Shown: in pieces, positions 26,586-35,696 of the stretch | Layout: each line of letters begins with the position of its first letter | How positions within the stretch are numbered: the first letter of the stretch is position 1 | Assembly: GCA_963710745.1 (NCBI GenBank) | Contig: CAVQBP010000016.1 | Coordinates: 186,001 to 250,000 of the forward strand | From: CAVQBP01 sp963710745 | GTDB taxonomy: Bacteria > Bacteroidota > Ignavibacteria > Ignavibacteriales > Ignavibacteriaceae | Length of the DNA: 64,000 nucleotides | Reading direction: 5' to 3' | Translations under genes and position numbers: made by a program | The notes under the pieces: model-generated | What the model was told of the DNA's origin: nothing | The model's input: the letters and a program-made list of their open reading frames with translations, nothing else | Databases searched by the model: none

Positions 26586-27569
26586 ATGATTATATATTAT
26601 AAAAATATTATTTTGATTTTTATCCTTTTAATTATTGGTTGTGAAAAAACAAATATTAATTCTGTTGAAAGTCCTTCTTTCCCTAAAGTTGAATTCCAGG
26701 TAACTGGTGGTTATGCAGGCATTCAACAACAAACAATAATTTCTGAAAATGGAGAAGTTGTATTTTTATATTATTATAAAACACATGAATATATCATTTC
26801 GAAAATATTATCGAAATCGCAACTTGATAGCTTATATATTATTCTTGATGAGATTTTTGATTTGGATGATGAATATAGACCGGAGCAATCGATAATGGAT
26901 AACTATACTTATAAGATAAATTATCAATCACTTTCGGGGAATAAAAAAAGTATTATTGCTGAAAGCGGAATAGAAATACCTGAAGAATTGAAAATTATAA
27001 TCCGGAAACTTTCTGAAATCAATGTCTTTATTCAAATGAATCCGGATTATGGTACTTTAACATCAATTTGGGATATCGAAGATGTAATCAAAAAATGGAA
27101 ATTTTCGAATATTAAACTGGAGAAAAAAGTTTATTATTACAATGAAATGAACGAATCCGATTCGATTCTTTCATATTTTGAAGAGATAAAGAATAATGTT
27201 GGTTACAATGTATTGTTCTTATCTCAGGATTCACTCTATAGTATTTATGATGGCGGAACCGATTATGGATATTTCAATGTATATGAAGTGTTTCAAGCTA
27301 AATTATGGAATAATTATTTCCAAGATGATATATCGATAACACGAGATACAGGCATAGTTAAAACAACAAACGAATGGCAGCAAATGGATATATTATTTAA
27401 CAATACATATGCATATGTCATTGATAAAATTGATGATAATGGCAGAGCCGTACAACTACAATTAATCCCGGGAAAACCATATCATAATTACAGGCAGCAA
27501 AAAAATATTTTAAACCTAAAGCCCTTCGGCAATCTCAGGATAAGCTTATTATACACTCGGCTTTTTTGA
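26586..27569 (+). CDS. Lipoprotein with emfourin-like (protealysin inhibitor) domain
   Basis: The 327-residue protein starts at ATG 26586; the frame is open 36 codons further but that part is a GC-rich repeat-like leader. Its lipobox is LIIGC near residue 18. Residues about 35-150 resemble the emfourin family, which inhibits M4 metalloproteases such as protealysin: VTGGYAGIQQ, then DNYTYKINYQ, then IPEELKIIIRKL. The remaining 170 residues are of unknown kind (SIWDIEDVIKKWKF...WNNYF). It is probably anchored in the envelope and may guard against the cell's own or others' peptidases. No M4 peptidase gene is adjacent. Confidence 0.6.
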   Translation: MIIYYKNIILIFILLIIGCEKTNINSVESPSFPKVEFQVTGGYAGIQQQTIISENGEVVFLYYYKTHEYIISKILSKSQLDSLYIILDEIFDLDDEYRPEQSIMDNYTYKINYQSLSGNKKSIIAESGIEIPEELKIIIRKLSEINVFIQMNPDYGTLTSIWDIEDVIKKWKFSNIKLEKKVYYYNEMNESDSILSYFEEIKNNVGYNVLFLSQDSLYSIYDGGTDYGYFNVYEVFQAKLWNNYFQDDISITRDTGIVKTTNEWQQMDILFNNTYAYVIDKIDDNGRAVQLQLIPGKPYHNYRQQKNILNLKPFGNLRISLLYTRLF

Positions 27570-27579
27570 GATTTTTAAG

Positions 27580-27685
27580 TTAATTGATCCAACCTTTGCT
27601 AAAATTTCCACCTTCACTGAAGTTTCAGTGGACATGTCGGTTGGTAAATTGGGCTGCAGCTTAATTGCAGATCGTTATAAGCTAT
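27580..27685. other. attC-like site before the acetyltransferase gene
   Basis: Outer arms CCAACC (27589) and GGTTGG (27639) and inner arms TTCACTGAA/TTTCAGTGG form a cruciform-like fold. To the right, GTTATAAGCTAT at 27674-27685 is the exact complement of ATAGCTTATAAC at 28338-28349. In integron cassettes the first bases of a cassette are complementary to the left box of that cassette's own attC, and this is the relation seen here. It is not an exact match to the R' consensus GTTRRRY. Confidence 0.4.
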
Positions 27686-27805
27686 ACGAATATTTTAGGT
27701 TATGATAAAATATTTTTAGTTTAGTAAAATAAAAATGATTGTAAAATCATTGTAAATTGGTAGCAATTTGTAATGTAAAATATTAAAGACATAAATAAGA
27801 AAATT

Positions 27806-28285
27806 ATGAATATTAGTGAAATAAAACTTCGAAAGACAGTGGTTGATGATTTGGAGTTCTTCTTTAAATTTCAACTTGATAAAGAAGCAAATAATTTGGC
27901 TGCTTTCACATCGAAAGATCCAACAGACAAATCTGCATACTTAACCAAATACACAAAATTATTGAGTGATCCAACTGTAAATAATCAGACAATTATATTT
28001 GACAATATTATTGTAGGAAGTATTGCCAAGTTTGAAATTGATGGCGAAGCCGAAGTTACATATTGGATAGATAAAAATTTTTGGGGGAAAGGAATAGCAA
28101 CCAAAGCACTTGAATATTTGCTAACTATTGAAAATACCAGGCCGATTTGGGGAAGAGTTGCTTTTGACAATTATGGGTCACAAAAAGTTTTAGAGAAATG
28201 TGGCTTTTTAAAAATCGGTAAGGACAAAGGTTTTGCAAACGCAAGGCAAACAGAAATAGAAGAATTTATTTACAAGTTGGATTAG
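27806..28285 (+). CDS. GNAT N-acetyltransferase
   Basis: The 159-residue protein is a RimJ/RimL-type acetyltransferase (IKLRKTVVDDLEFFFKFQLDKEA at the start). The acetyl-CoA loop is WIDKNFWGKGIATKALEYL near 95-112, followed by VAFDNYGSQKVLEKCGF. It uses acetyl-CoA to acetylate an amine on a protein, small molecule or drug; the substrate cannot be told. The gene is bracketed by a perfect 12-bp inverted repeat and followed by a long palindrome-rich stretch, the layout expected for an integron cassette. A related but broken acetyltransferase lies at 40630. Confidence 0.88.
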   Translation: MNISEIKLRKTVVDDLEFFFKFQLDKEANNLAAFTSKDPTDKSAYLTKYTKLLSDPTVNNQTIIFDNIIVGSIAKFEIDGEAEVTYWIDKNFWGKGIATKALEYLLTIENTRPIWGRVAFDNYGSQKVLEKCGFLKIGKDKGFANARQTEIEEFIYKLD

Positions 28286-28337
28286 AAATAATATTTTTAG
28301 AAAATGAAAAAATATTGAGGAAAGAAAATAAATTCAA

Positions 28338-28571
28338 ATAGCTTATAACCGGCAACTCAACGCCGACTGCAAGTCTTTGTGCGGCGAATTTAAGTTTTTA
28401 GAATTTGTGCCCCTAATAAGTTTGTTGTCCGATGAAGTTCATTAATTAGTCTAACTTGCCTTTGGTGCGTGTGAAAAACAAATTACGCACCTACTGCTTA
28501 AACATCGGCACTTGTAAATAACTTGGCTTTCCTATTTTGGGCGGCGGGTTAGTTACAACGTCGTTAGGTGC
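28338..28571. other. Long attC-like palindromic region after the acetyltransferase gene
   Basis: It opens with ATAGCTTATAAC (28338-28349) and closes with GTTAGGTGC at 28563-28571, which fits the R' consensus GTTRRRY. Between lie internal inverted repeats such as GGTGCGT (28476) and ACGCACC (28489), and GC-rich blocks (CAACGCCGACTGC, GGGCGGCGGG). At about 230 bases it is longer than typical attC sites (57-141), so it may be two sites or one with an insertion. No protein-coding frame is credible here. Confidence 0.4.
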
Positions 28572-28613
28572 TAATCTAAATGTGCTTTTTATATTAAAAA
28601 AGGATGAAATAAT

Positions 28614-28780
28614 ATGAAATCTAAAATTTATATTCTGTTTTTTATATTTAGTGCGATGGCATTGATTATCGGTATATATCAATTCACAAAGGGCGAAACC
28701 TGGGAACCATACAAAGTATAATATACTTCTTTATGTTTTTAATCGGAGGTGTTATTAATCTTAATAAGGATAAGGAATAA
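28614..28780 (+). pseudogene. Small membrane protein, frameshifted
   Basis: From ATG 28614 the frame reads MKSKIYILFFIFSAMALIIG (one membrane helix), then YQFTKGETWEPYKV and stops at 28719. A shift of one base at about 28715 restores IIYFFMFLIGGVINLNKDKE, a second helix that ends properly at 28780. The gene is broken unless the shift is a sequencing artefact. It starts 51 bases after the GTTAGGTGCTAA motif. The remaining 28781-29010 has only fragments (an 11-codon frame at 28785). Confidence 0.55.
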
Positions 28781-29010
28781 TATTATGGATAAAAGAAAAT
28801 ATTTCAATTTGTTTTAAATATTATCGGTATTTCTTCTTCCGGTTTACTCCTTTTTTTATCAAAAGTTAAATGATAATCCCAAAGATCCATTTATAAAATT
28901 CGTTTCTCTATTCCATTCAAGGCGACAGCGATATCGTATTCGGAGTTCTGCAAAATTTTGATTTAATTTTCCAGTTTCGGATAACTTATTCATATATTGA
29001 AAAAGTTTTT

Positions 29011-30957
29011 ATGAAAAAATTGTTTTTAACTATTCTTGTAGTTTTTGTAATCTGCATAAATTTTATAAATGCTCAAACATTTCAGGATGATACATATTAT
29101 AAGAGATTATATTATACATGCAAGGTATGGGGATTCCTAAAATATTTTCATTCGGAAGTAGCGAAAGTCACAAAGAACTGGGACCTTGTACTTTTTCAAA
29201 CACTGGACAATGTAAAGAACGATGCTTCTAATTCGGACTTTAATAAAACACTGGGAAGTATAATTAATAGTGCGGGAAAGATGGCGCAGCCTGCAACTCA
29301 ATTACCTGATGTTCCTGACAGCCTAAAATATAATTTGAATTTAAACTGGCTGAGTGATCCTGTATTTTCAAATGAAATAAGGGCGAGATTAGATACGGTT
29401 AGAGATTGGTTCAGACCGCAGAATAATTTTTATGTACAAAGCAACAGTTTAGGCCTCACGTTTAACACGGATAAAGCATATTACAGTAATACAAATGCTT
29501 TTGCATCTGAAAATTATCGTTTATTAACTTTGTTCAGGTACTGGAATATAATCAACTATTTTTTCCCTGATAAATATTTAATGGATAAAAACTGGGATTC
29601 AACACTTGTCGAATTTATTCCCAAAATAGATAATGCTTCTGACAGCTTATCATTTTTTCTAACATTCTTAGAACTTTCAACAAGATTGAATGACTCTCAT
29701 GCAATTACTAACAGCGAAGTATGGTGCAGCTTATTCGGATGCTATTATTTACCGTTGACATTAAAGTATGTTGAAAAAGAAACGGTTGTTGCCAGAGTAC
29801 TGGAAAAAAATTTAGAAATAAAACCCGGCGACATTATAAAATCTATTAACAATCTCGATATACAAACAATTAGAGACAGCCTGAGAAGATACACACCCGG
29901 CTCTAACGATGCTGCGATTAACAGGAATATAAATGATTATTTTCTTGTCAGAGGGCAAAAAGGTCAGGTTAACATGACGATTGAAAACGAATCGGGACAA
30001 AAAGACATTGTATTGCAATGTAACATGACTTATACAGAATATATAAATCTATATACTAAACATTCTCCGGTATGGAAGAAGATATTCAAGGGATCAAAAG
30101 TTTACGGATATGTTGATATGGAAAGACTTGAGATTTCGGGAGTTGATTCCATGTTTAATAATTTATGGAATACGGATGCGATTATTTTCGATATACGAAA
30201 TTATCCAAACGGAACTTTATGGTATCTTTTAAATTATCTTTTTAGAGATGATATTCATATCGCTGATTTTACAATTCCGGATGTAAAGTATCCCGGAACT
30301 TTGTATTGGTCTTATTCTAATATAGGCTCCGTTAATCCTTCAGAATTATATCGTAAAAACATTTTCATTCTAATGGATGAAAATACTCAAAGCCAGGCCG
30401 AATATACAGTAATGGGGCTGGAACAATATCCAAAAGCGATTAAGATTGGAAGCCAAACAGCCGGAGCAGATGGAAATTGGTGCCTTATCTATTTACCCGG
30501 AGGCATTACGACTCATTTTACCGGGATGGGAACTTTTTATCCGGATCATAGGCAAACTCAGAGAATTGGTATTATCCCCGATATATTTGTTTATCCGACT
30601 ATTGAAGGCATAAGAGAAGGTAAGGATGAAGTACTTGAAGCTGCATTAAATTATTCTCCGGATGGGGTTCAAAATAATTCATTAAATAAGAATCTTAAAT
30701 TTTCCTTGTATCAAAATTATCCAAATCCTTTTAATCCAATAACTGTTATTGAGTTTACCGTAGCTAAAAGACAATTAGTTTCAATAAAAGTCTATGATCT
30801 CTTGGGCAGAGAAATAGCAACATTAGTTAATGAAGAAAAACCTGGTGGAAATTATAAAGTTGAATTTGATGGAAGCAAGTTTACAAGTGGAATTTATTTT
30901 TACAGAATGCAAGCCGGGACTTTTTTTGAAACGAAGAAGTTAATATTGTTGAAATAA
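29011..30957 (+). CDS. S41 family peptidase secreted by type IX secretion
   Basis: The 648-residue protein has a Sec signal peptide (KKLFLTILVVFVICINFINAQ). The tail-specific protease core (about residues 180-560) includes a PDZ-like segment (VLEKNLEIKPGDIIKSINNLD). The S41 active-site region follows: MDENTQSQAEYTVMGLEQ (Ser) and IGSQTAGADG. It ends with a type A T9SS sorting domain (SLYQNYPNPFNPITVIEF ... GIYFYRMQAGTF), so it is exported and surface-attached. S41 enzymes cut C-terminal regions of proteins or peptides. It is the most complete T9SS cargo gene in the window and lies within the cassette-like region, but its own start has no attC-like motif nearby. Confidence 0.92.
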   Translation: MKKLFLTILVVFVICINFINAQTFQDDTYYKRLYYTCKVWGFLKYFHSEVAKVTKNWDLVLFQTLDNVKNDASNSDFNKTLGSIINSAGKMAQPATQLPDVPDSLKYNLNLNWLSDPVFSNEIRARLDTVRDWFRPQNNFYVQSNSLGLTFNTDKAYYSNTNAFASENYRLLTLFRYWNIINYFFPDKYLMDKNWDSTLVEFIPKIDNASDSLSFFLTFLELSTRLNDSHAITNSEVWCSLFGCYYLPLTLKYVEKETVVARVLEKNLEIKPGDIIKSINNLDIQTIRDSLRRYTPGSNDAAINRNINDYFLVRGQKGQVNMTIENESGQKDIVLQCNMTYTEYINLYTKHSPVWKKIFKGSKVYGYVDMERLEISGVDSMFNNLWNTDAIIFDIRNYPNGTLWYLLNYLFRDDIHIADFTIPDVKYPGTLYWSYSNIGSVNPSELYRKNIFILMDENTQSQAEYTVMGLEQYPKAIKIGSQTAGADGNWCLIYLPGGITTHFTGMGTFYPDHRQTQRIGIIPDIFVYPTIEGIREGKDEVLEAALNYSPDGVQNNSLNKNLKFSLYQNYPNPFNPITVIEFTVAKRQLVSIKVYDLLGREIATLVNEEKPGGNYKVEFDGSKFTSGIYFYRMQAGTFFETKKLILLK

Positions 30958-30985
30958 CTATGCCTGCCATTTTATTTATGACGAA

Positions 30986-31170
30986 TTAATCCTCCCTCCC
31001 CATCTTCCTAATCTTCTCTTTCATCTCTATTTTCAGCACTTCTACTTCTTTTAAAATCTCATCCTGAGTTATCGATCCTTTTCTTTCAGAATCTTTATTA
31101 AATCCTGTACTTCGAGCATAGCGGATAAAACCAATTCCTTAATTGATACCATAGGTTCATCTTTCGACAT
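30986..31170 (-). pseudogene. Small coiled-coil family gene, frameshifted (fullest copy)
   Basis: From ATG 31170 it reads MSKDEPMVSIKELVLSAMLE, then VQDLIKILKEK, then stops after a one-base deletion at GAAAAGGATCG. Restoring one G gives GSITQDEILKEVEVLKIEMK and EKIRKMGRED with a stop at 30986. The parent is an acidic/basic helical protein of about 60 residues with heptad-like spacing. Decayed relatives lie at 26200, 33685 and 38410. I know of no function for the family. Confidence 0.7.
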
Positions 31171-31301
31171 AATACCTCTCAAGTTTGATTTTTCTTACTT
31201 TAATTCAGGGTTTTTCGTCTCAAGGTTTTTTTATTATAAAATTTTTTATTGAAAATTATAACTTATAATAATAATTTAATACCATATTAATTGCGGGTAT
31301 A

Positions 31302-31450
31302 GGAAAAATGGGGCAATATTTTCATTCCTGTTTATTCCTGTGTGGATTCTATAAGTAAAAATTAGATTGAGAGGTGCAGCATGTTTTGTGTTTATGGGAG
31401 TTATGTGGCGGAACTGTGTATAATGGTTTGCTTAATCTTCAGAATTACTG
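31302..31450. repeat. About 150-bp direct repeat, copy 2
   Basis: This copy matches 26333-26480 in the blocks GGAAAAATGGGGCA, TTCATTCCTGTTTATTCCTG, TATAAGTAAAAATTAGA, TGTTTATGGGAG and ATGTGGCGGAACTGT. It lies 44 bases upstream of the GTTAGATGCTAA motif that precedes the C69 dipeptidase gene. Confidence 0.75.
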
Positions 31451-31493
31451 ATAAAAATTAGTTTCTTTTTTAGCTTTAGTTTAAAAGTAGATC

Positions 31494-31505
31494 GTTAGAT
31501 GCTAA
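31494..31505 (+). promoter_or_regulatory. attC-like motif GTTAGATGCTAA
   Basis: The first seven bases fit the integron R' consensus GTTRRRY, and the same GTTAnnTGCTAA word precedes the genes at 28614 and 40630. It is 39 bases upstream of the dipeptidase ATG. Confidence 0.4.
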
Positions 31506-31532
31506 ATACAAATCTACTTTAAAAGGATTGAA

Positions 31533-33023
31533 ATGAAAAAATTGTTGATGTTAACCTTTATTTTGGGGATAAAGCTCGCAAGTGTTCAAGCTCAAAATGA
31601 AGCTGAATTAAATTGTTTTACAATTTTAGTTGGGAAAGATGCTTCAACCGATGGATCGGTATTTATTGCACACAACGAGGATGATCTTAACGATCATAAT
31701 TTTTTTGATTTGCATAAAATTCCCCGGTTAAAGTATAAAGCCGCCAAGAAATATATATTTTTGTACAATAGAGACTCAATTGATGTACCGAGTGAAACCA
31801 ACGGATATTTTTGGATTACTGGTTCTCAATATGTAGAAGAGCAATATTTAAATGAATGGGGAGTGGCGATAACCTCAAACAGTAGCCGGTCGAAAGTGAT
31901 AAACGGAAACGGCAGAATTGATCATAATCTCAGAAGAGTTGTTATCGAAAGAGCACGTACAGCAAGAGAAGCTGTCAAAATATCCGGCTCATTGATTGAT
32001 AATTACGGATATGCAAGTTCCGGCAGAGTTTATTTAATAGCTGATCCAAATGAAGTATGGGTTTTAGAAGTAGCAAACGGTAAACATTGGATCGCAAAAC
32101 GTGTTCCGGATGATGAAGTTGCTATTATTCCTAACTATTATGTCATCGATAATTTCATTAAATCGGACACTTTGAATTATCTTTCTTCACCAGATATTAT
32201 AGATTATGCAGTAACTAATGGCTGGTATAATCCGCAGATTGACAAATCATTTAACTTTAGGAAAGTATATTGCCATCCGGACAGATTTAACGCTATTTGG
32301 AACATTGCCCGTAAATGGGTTATCATTAATCAATTTTCTGAAAAGCAATATAAATTCAATGAAGATTTCCCATTTTCTATTAAGCCGAAGCAAAAAATCA
32401 GTATTCAATTACTTATGGATGCTTTACAGAATCATTATGAAAATACCGAATATGAAAATGATTCCTCAATTAAAAATAATTCGCCACACAAACGAAATGG
32501 TTTTAGCGTTAAAGATACTATGAACATATGTAATTTATATAACGACTATGCCTGCATCACTAAGTTGAGGAGCTGGCTGCCAGGTGATATTGGTAATATA
32601 AGCTGGATTGCACCAAGGTATCCGTGTATTCAGCCTTTCATACCTTGGTATTATGGTATTAAAAAAATATCTTCTAGTTATGAAAAAGAAGCATATACGG
32701 AAGCGCTGGAAAACTATAACAATAAGAACAGAAATTATATATCAATATACCCCGATCATGCATGCTGGATTTTTGATGACTTTGCAAACTATGCCGACAG
32801 TCGTTACAGTAAAGAAATAAAAGCATTGAGGGAATGGAAGAACGAATTTCAGATAAATGTTTTTAAAACCCTCAATAAAGAGGAAGAAGAAATAATTAGC
32901 ACTTATGAATCAGACCGTGAAAAATCTGTGCAAATGTTAACCGATTTAACAAATTGTTTAGCGGAAAAAGTTTTAGCTGAAACAAAAGATAAATTGTATA
33001 AGATGAAAACCTTAAGGAGATAA
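31533..33023 (+). CDS. C69 family dipeptidase (secreted)
   Basis: The 496-residue protein has a signal peptide (KKLLMLTFILGIKLASVQAQ). It is followed by the autoprocessing nucleophile region NCFTILVGKDASTDGSVFIA, the N-terminal nucleophile pattern of C69/PepD dipeptidases in which Cys becomes the N-terminal residue. The conserved HNEDD and the WGVAITSNSS segment follow. Later segments NYYVIDNFI and YCHPDRFNAIWN fit the family. The enzyme splits dipeptides, probably in the periplasm. The last 100 residues form an amphipathic helical tail rather than a sorting domain. It begins 39 bases after an attC-like motif and has its own start with AAAGGATTGAA as ribosome site. Confidence 0.9.
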   Translation: MKKLLMLTFILGIKLASVQAQNEAELNCFTILVGKDASTDGSVFIAHNEDDLNDHNFFDLHKIPRLKYKAAKKYIFLYNRDSIDVPSETNGYFWITGSQYVEEQYLNEWGVAITSNSSRSKVINGNGRIDHNLRRVVIERARTAREAVKISGSLIDNYGYASSGRVYLIADPNEVWVLEVANGKHWIAKRVPDDEVAIIPNYYVIDNFIKSDTLNYLSSPDIIDYAVTNGWYNPQIDKSFNFRKVYCHPDRFNAIWNIARKWVIINQFSEKQYKFNEDFPFSIKPKQKISIQLLMDALQNHYENTEYENDSSIKNNSPHKRNGFSVKDTMNICNLYNDYACITKLRSWLPGDIGNISWIAPRYPCIQPFIPWYYGIKKISSSYEKEAYTEALENYNNKNRNYISIYPDHACWIFDDFANYADSRYSKEIKALREWKNEFQINVFKTLNKEEEEIISTYESDREKSVQMLTDLTNCLAEKVLAETKDKLYKMKTLRR

Positions 33024-33202
33024 AAAATACTTTTAAAAACCGCAGATAATATATGTTTCCAAAGGTCAGTTTCAGTCGATTGCAATATTTTCAGGTTGTC
33101 ATTGGTTAGTTGGGGCAGTTGGGAAATGCATTCTATTTACATCGGTAATCGTATCCGGATTTACTAAATGCGAATGAACATATAATTAAAAGTGAAAAAT
33201 AA

Positions 33203-33625
33203 ATGAATACTCGTAGTAAAACCGTAAAATTCTGGGATAGGATTGCAAAGTATTTTGATTGGATAGAAAGAAAAGATGAACCGATTAATATGAAAATTAT
33301 TCAAAAAACAAGAACAAGACTTAATTCTAGTGATACTGTTTTAGATTATGGGTGCGGAAGCGGAACAGCAGCTATTGAAATTGCGGGCAGTGTAAAAAAA
33401 ATCAATGGTATCGATATCTCATCCAAAATGATCGAATTAGCAAAAGAAAAAAGTGAAGAACATAAAGTTAAGAATATTAATTTCGAACAAATTACAATAT
33501 TTGATGAAAAACTAAAAACAGAATCATTTGATATAATCTTATGTTTCTACCTGCTCCATTTAGTGGAAGATTCGCGAAAGGTTATGCAAAGGATTAACGG
33601 ACCAGGATGGAAAGGGAATAATTAA
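33203..33625 (+). pseudogene. Truncated SAM-dependent methyltransferase
   Basis: The 140-residue product has the class I methyltransferase signature VLDYGCGSGTAAIEIAG near 47-63, motif II (NGIDISSKMIELAKEK) and motif IV (FDIILCFYLLHLVED). It is cut short at VMQRINGPGWKGNN, where the family would continue for about 60-80 residues including the last strands. The ending does not fit, so the 3' part was lost by rearrangement, most likely at about 33590. An enzyme without these strands is not expected to fold well. The adjacent 33626-33684 stretch has no match. Confidence 0.75.
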
Positions 33626-33684
33626 AAGGACTAGGCTCGTTCGGAAATTATTTACGAATCCAACGTTTTTTTTAGCGATCGTAG

Positions 33685-33792
33685 TTATTGCAAAACCTGA
33701 TCAGAAGTAATAATCCCTTTTCTTTAAAGAATTATGAGCACCTCTTGAATTGCAAACGTATCAGAAACAACCAACTCTTCAAAAGTACACAT
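33685..33792 (-). pseudogene. Small coiled-coil family relic
   Basis: From ATG 33792 the 36 codons read MCTFEELVVSDTFAIQEVLI, then IL*, then RKGIITSDQVLQ and a stop. The pattern ELV-S...Q--L-IL--KG-I-S-D--L matches the copy at 30986-31170. There is one in-frame stop. The rest of 33793-33949 has no gene. Confidence 0.6.
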
Positions 33793-33949
33793 CTCCCGGT
33801 TGGAATCTAATTCTTTGAGACCGGGGTGGTTAAATTGACAGGTCTTAGTTTTCCGTTGAGTTGGTTAAGTTTCTTTAAGTTAATAGCTAATGAGCAGGCT
33901 GAATGAAGCGATGTGAACTGATTTGATATACACTTTTGTTTCCCTCCAC

Positions 33950-33982
33950 AGCTAAAATAAAAAGGCAGCTCACAAAGCTGCC
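33950..33982 (-). terminator. Terminator of the multicopper oxidase gene
   Basis: On the minus strand GGCAGCT and AGCTGCC form a seven-bp stem around a five-base loop, followed by TTTTTATTTT. It lies 24 bases past the stop. Confidence 0.85.
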
Positions 33983-34005
33983 AAATCAAATTAAGTTTCT
34001 AATAA

Positions 34006-35337
34006 CTAATGATGGTGATGGTGTTGATGGTGCGATACTGTTTCGGGTACCGGTTGATCACCGCTTATTATATCAAAGTGCGCCATCATACCTGCCGCAT
34101 GATGTTCTAAAATATGGCAATGATACATCCAGGTCCCCGGGCGGTTATCGGGCATCCAAGCTATTTTTATTTTACTTCTCGGTGGCAGATTATAAGTATC
34201 TTTCCAGGATAAGTATTCAGGCGCTTTTCCGTTTTCTTCAATTACCTGAAAGAAGAAACCATGTAAATGAAAGGGATGATCCATTAAACTTGTATTAGCA
34301 ATTTCCCAAACCTGCAGCTCACCAACACGAACAGGTTTATCATTTATATGTTTATCATTATTTATTAGAAAATTTACACCATCTTTTAAACTGGGTCCGA
34401 CGGAAAATTTTATTTTTCTTGTAACTTCTGCATGCTGCGGAGCTAAAGGAATTATTTCTCTAAGTTTCGCAGGGATGGATGCCTTAGAAGGTTTGAATTT
34501 ACCTACTTTAACTGTGCCGAATGTCTGGAGTTTTGGTTTGATAGATACCATCCTGTTATACGGAAGTGATTCGAAAAGAAAAGTATCGCCTTCATTAAAA
34601 GGACCAGAAAGAATATCATACCTTTCACCGGGTGTAATCAGAACTTCAGTTGCTGACATTGGACTTTCAAGCAAACCTCCATCAGTGCCAATAATATTAA
34701 ATGATTTCCCCTGGAGATGTAGAAGAAAGTATCTGGCACTTGATGAATTTATGATACGCCAGCGTTCAATCTGTCCACCTGACATATTTATTTCTGAATT
34801 CTCTTTACCGTTAATCAGGAGAGTTTCACCTTCCCGGCCATCATGCCGTTCTAACCAGCGGGCAAAAAACCAGCCGGGTTTTTCAAATTCATTATCGGCA
34901 GTAAGTTTCATGTCATCAATCATAATTACTTTTTCATCATCGGTAATTGGTTCGGTATCATCGTAAACAATTAAAGCACCATACATGCCTCTTTCCATTT
35001 GGACGGTTTCATTGGAATGTGAATGATACCAAAACGTTCCGGCATCGGGTACAATAAAACGATACTCAAATTCCTTCCCGGGTTCTATTGGCTTTTGAAC
35101 TGCATCTGTACCATCCATTGGAGCCGGAAGCCGAATTCCATGCCAGTGAATGGTGGTTGGTTCGTTAAGATTGTTTTTAAATTTCACAACAATTGTATCC
35201 CCCTTATTTGCTTTGATAACCGGACCGGGAAGCTGTTTGTTAAAGCCCCATGCATCAACAGCCTTTCCAGGTGCAATTTCCCATGGAAACTCACTTGCTT
35301 CCAGGTGAACTTCTACTAACTTACCATTGCTTTTCAT
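34006..35337 (-). CDS. Multicopper oxidase with C-terminal histidine tail
   Basis: This three-domain laccase-type enzyme has all copper ligands: TIHWHG, FWYHSHS, HPFHLHG and HCHILEHHAAGMM (the last with the type 1 Met ligand). It should oxidise Cu(I), Fe(II), Mn(II) or phenols with O2. The start is ATG 35337, which has GGAGG five bases upstream; an ATG twelve bases earlier overlaps that ribosome site. The 443-residue protein begins directly with the first cupredoxin strand and has no signal peptide, which is unusual because these enzymes are normally exported. It ends in SHHQHHHHH, a metal-binding tail. No copper-transport genes are adjacent. Confidence 0.93.
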   Translation of the reverse strand: MKSNGKLVEVHLEASEFPWEIAPGKAVDAWGFNKQLPGPVIKANKGDTIVVKFKNNLNEPTTIHWHGIRLPAPMDGTDAVQKPIEPGKEFEYRFIVPDAGTFWYHSHSNETVQMERGMYGALIVYDDTEPITDDEKVIMIDDMKLTADNEFEKPGWFFARWLERHDGREGETLLINGKENSEINMSGGQIERWRIINSSSARYFLLHLQGKSFNIIGTDGGLLESPMSATEVLITPGERYDILSGPFNEGDTFLFESLPYNRMVSIKPKLQTFGTVKVGKFKPSKASIPAKLREIIPLAPQHAEVTRKIKFSVGPSLKDGVNFLINNDKHINDKPVRVGELQVWEIANTSLMDHPFHLHGFFFQVIEENGKAPEYLSWKDTYNLPPRSKIKIAWMPDNRPGTWMYHCHILEHHAAGMMAHFDIISGDQPVPETVSHHQHHHHH

Positions 35338-35696
35338 ACCGGCCTCCATTTAGAAATTTACAGTTAATGATTTATTTGATATAAGTATCAATAAGAATTA
35401 TGAGAACTGATCAACTGGCCTAAAGAAAAAATATTCTATTTCAGGAATGAAAATGGAAAAATAATAAAAACCTTTTACGCTTTAATAATATTGATAAAAG
35501 CCCAAAAAAAGTTCTTAATTTAAATAGGTAAGAGAACAAATTGTTCGAGAACTTTCCGAAAATAAATTGAAAAATATTAATTAGCAAGAAAAAAATTAAA
35601 AAGAATGGGGAAATAAAATGGAATATTGAAGTGGATTGCTTAAACCGGAAAATATTTATCAAAATTAGAAAATCACCGGAAGTTATATGGTATTAA

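Noticed and set aside
34475..34966. A 163-codon plus-strand frame inside the multicopper oxidase gene
   Set aside because: It is antisense to an enzyme with all copper motifs intact; composition is a mirror of that gene.
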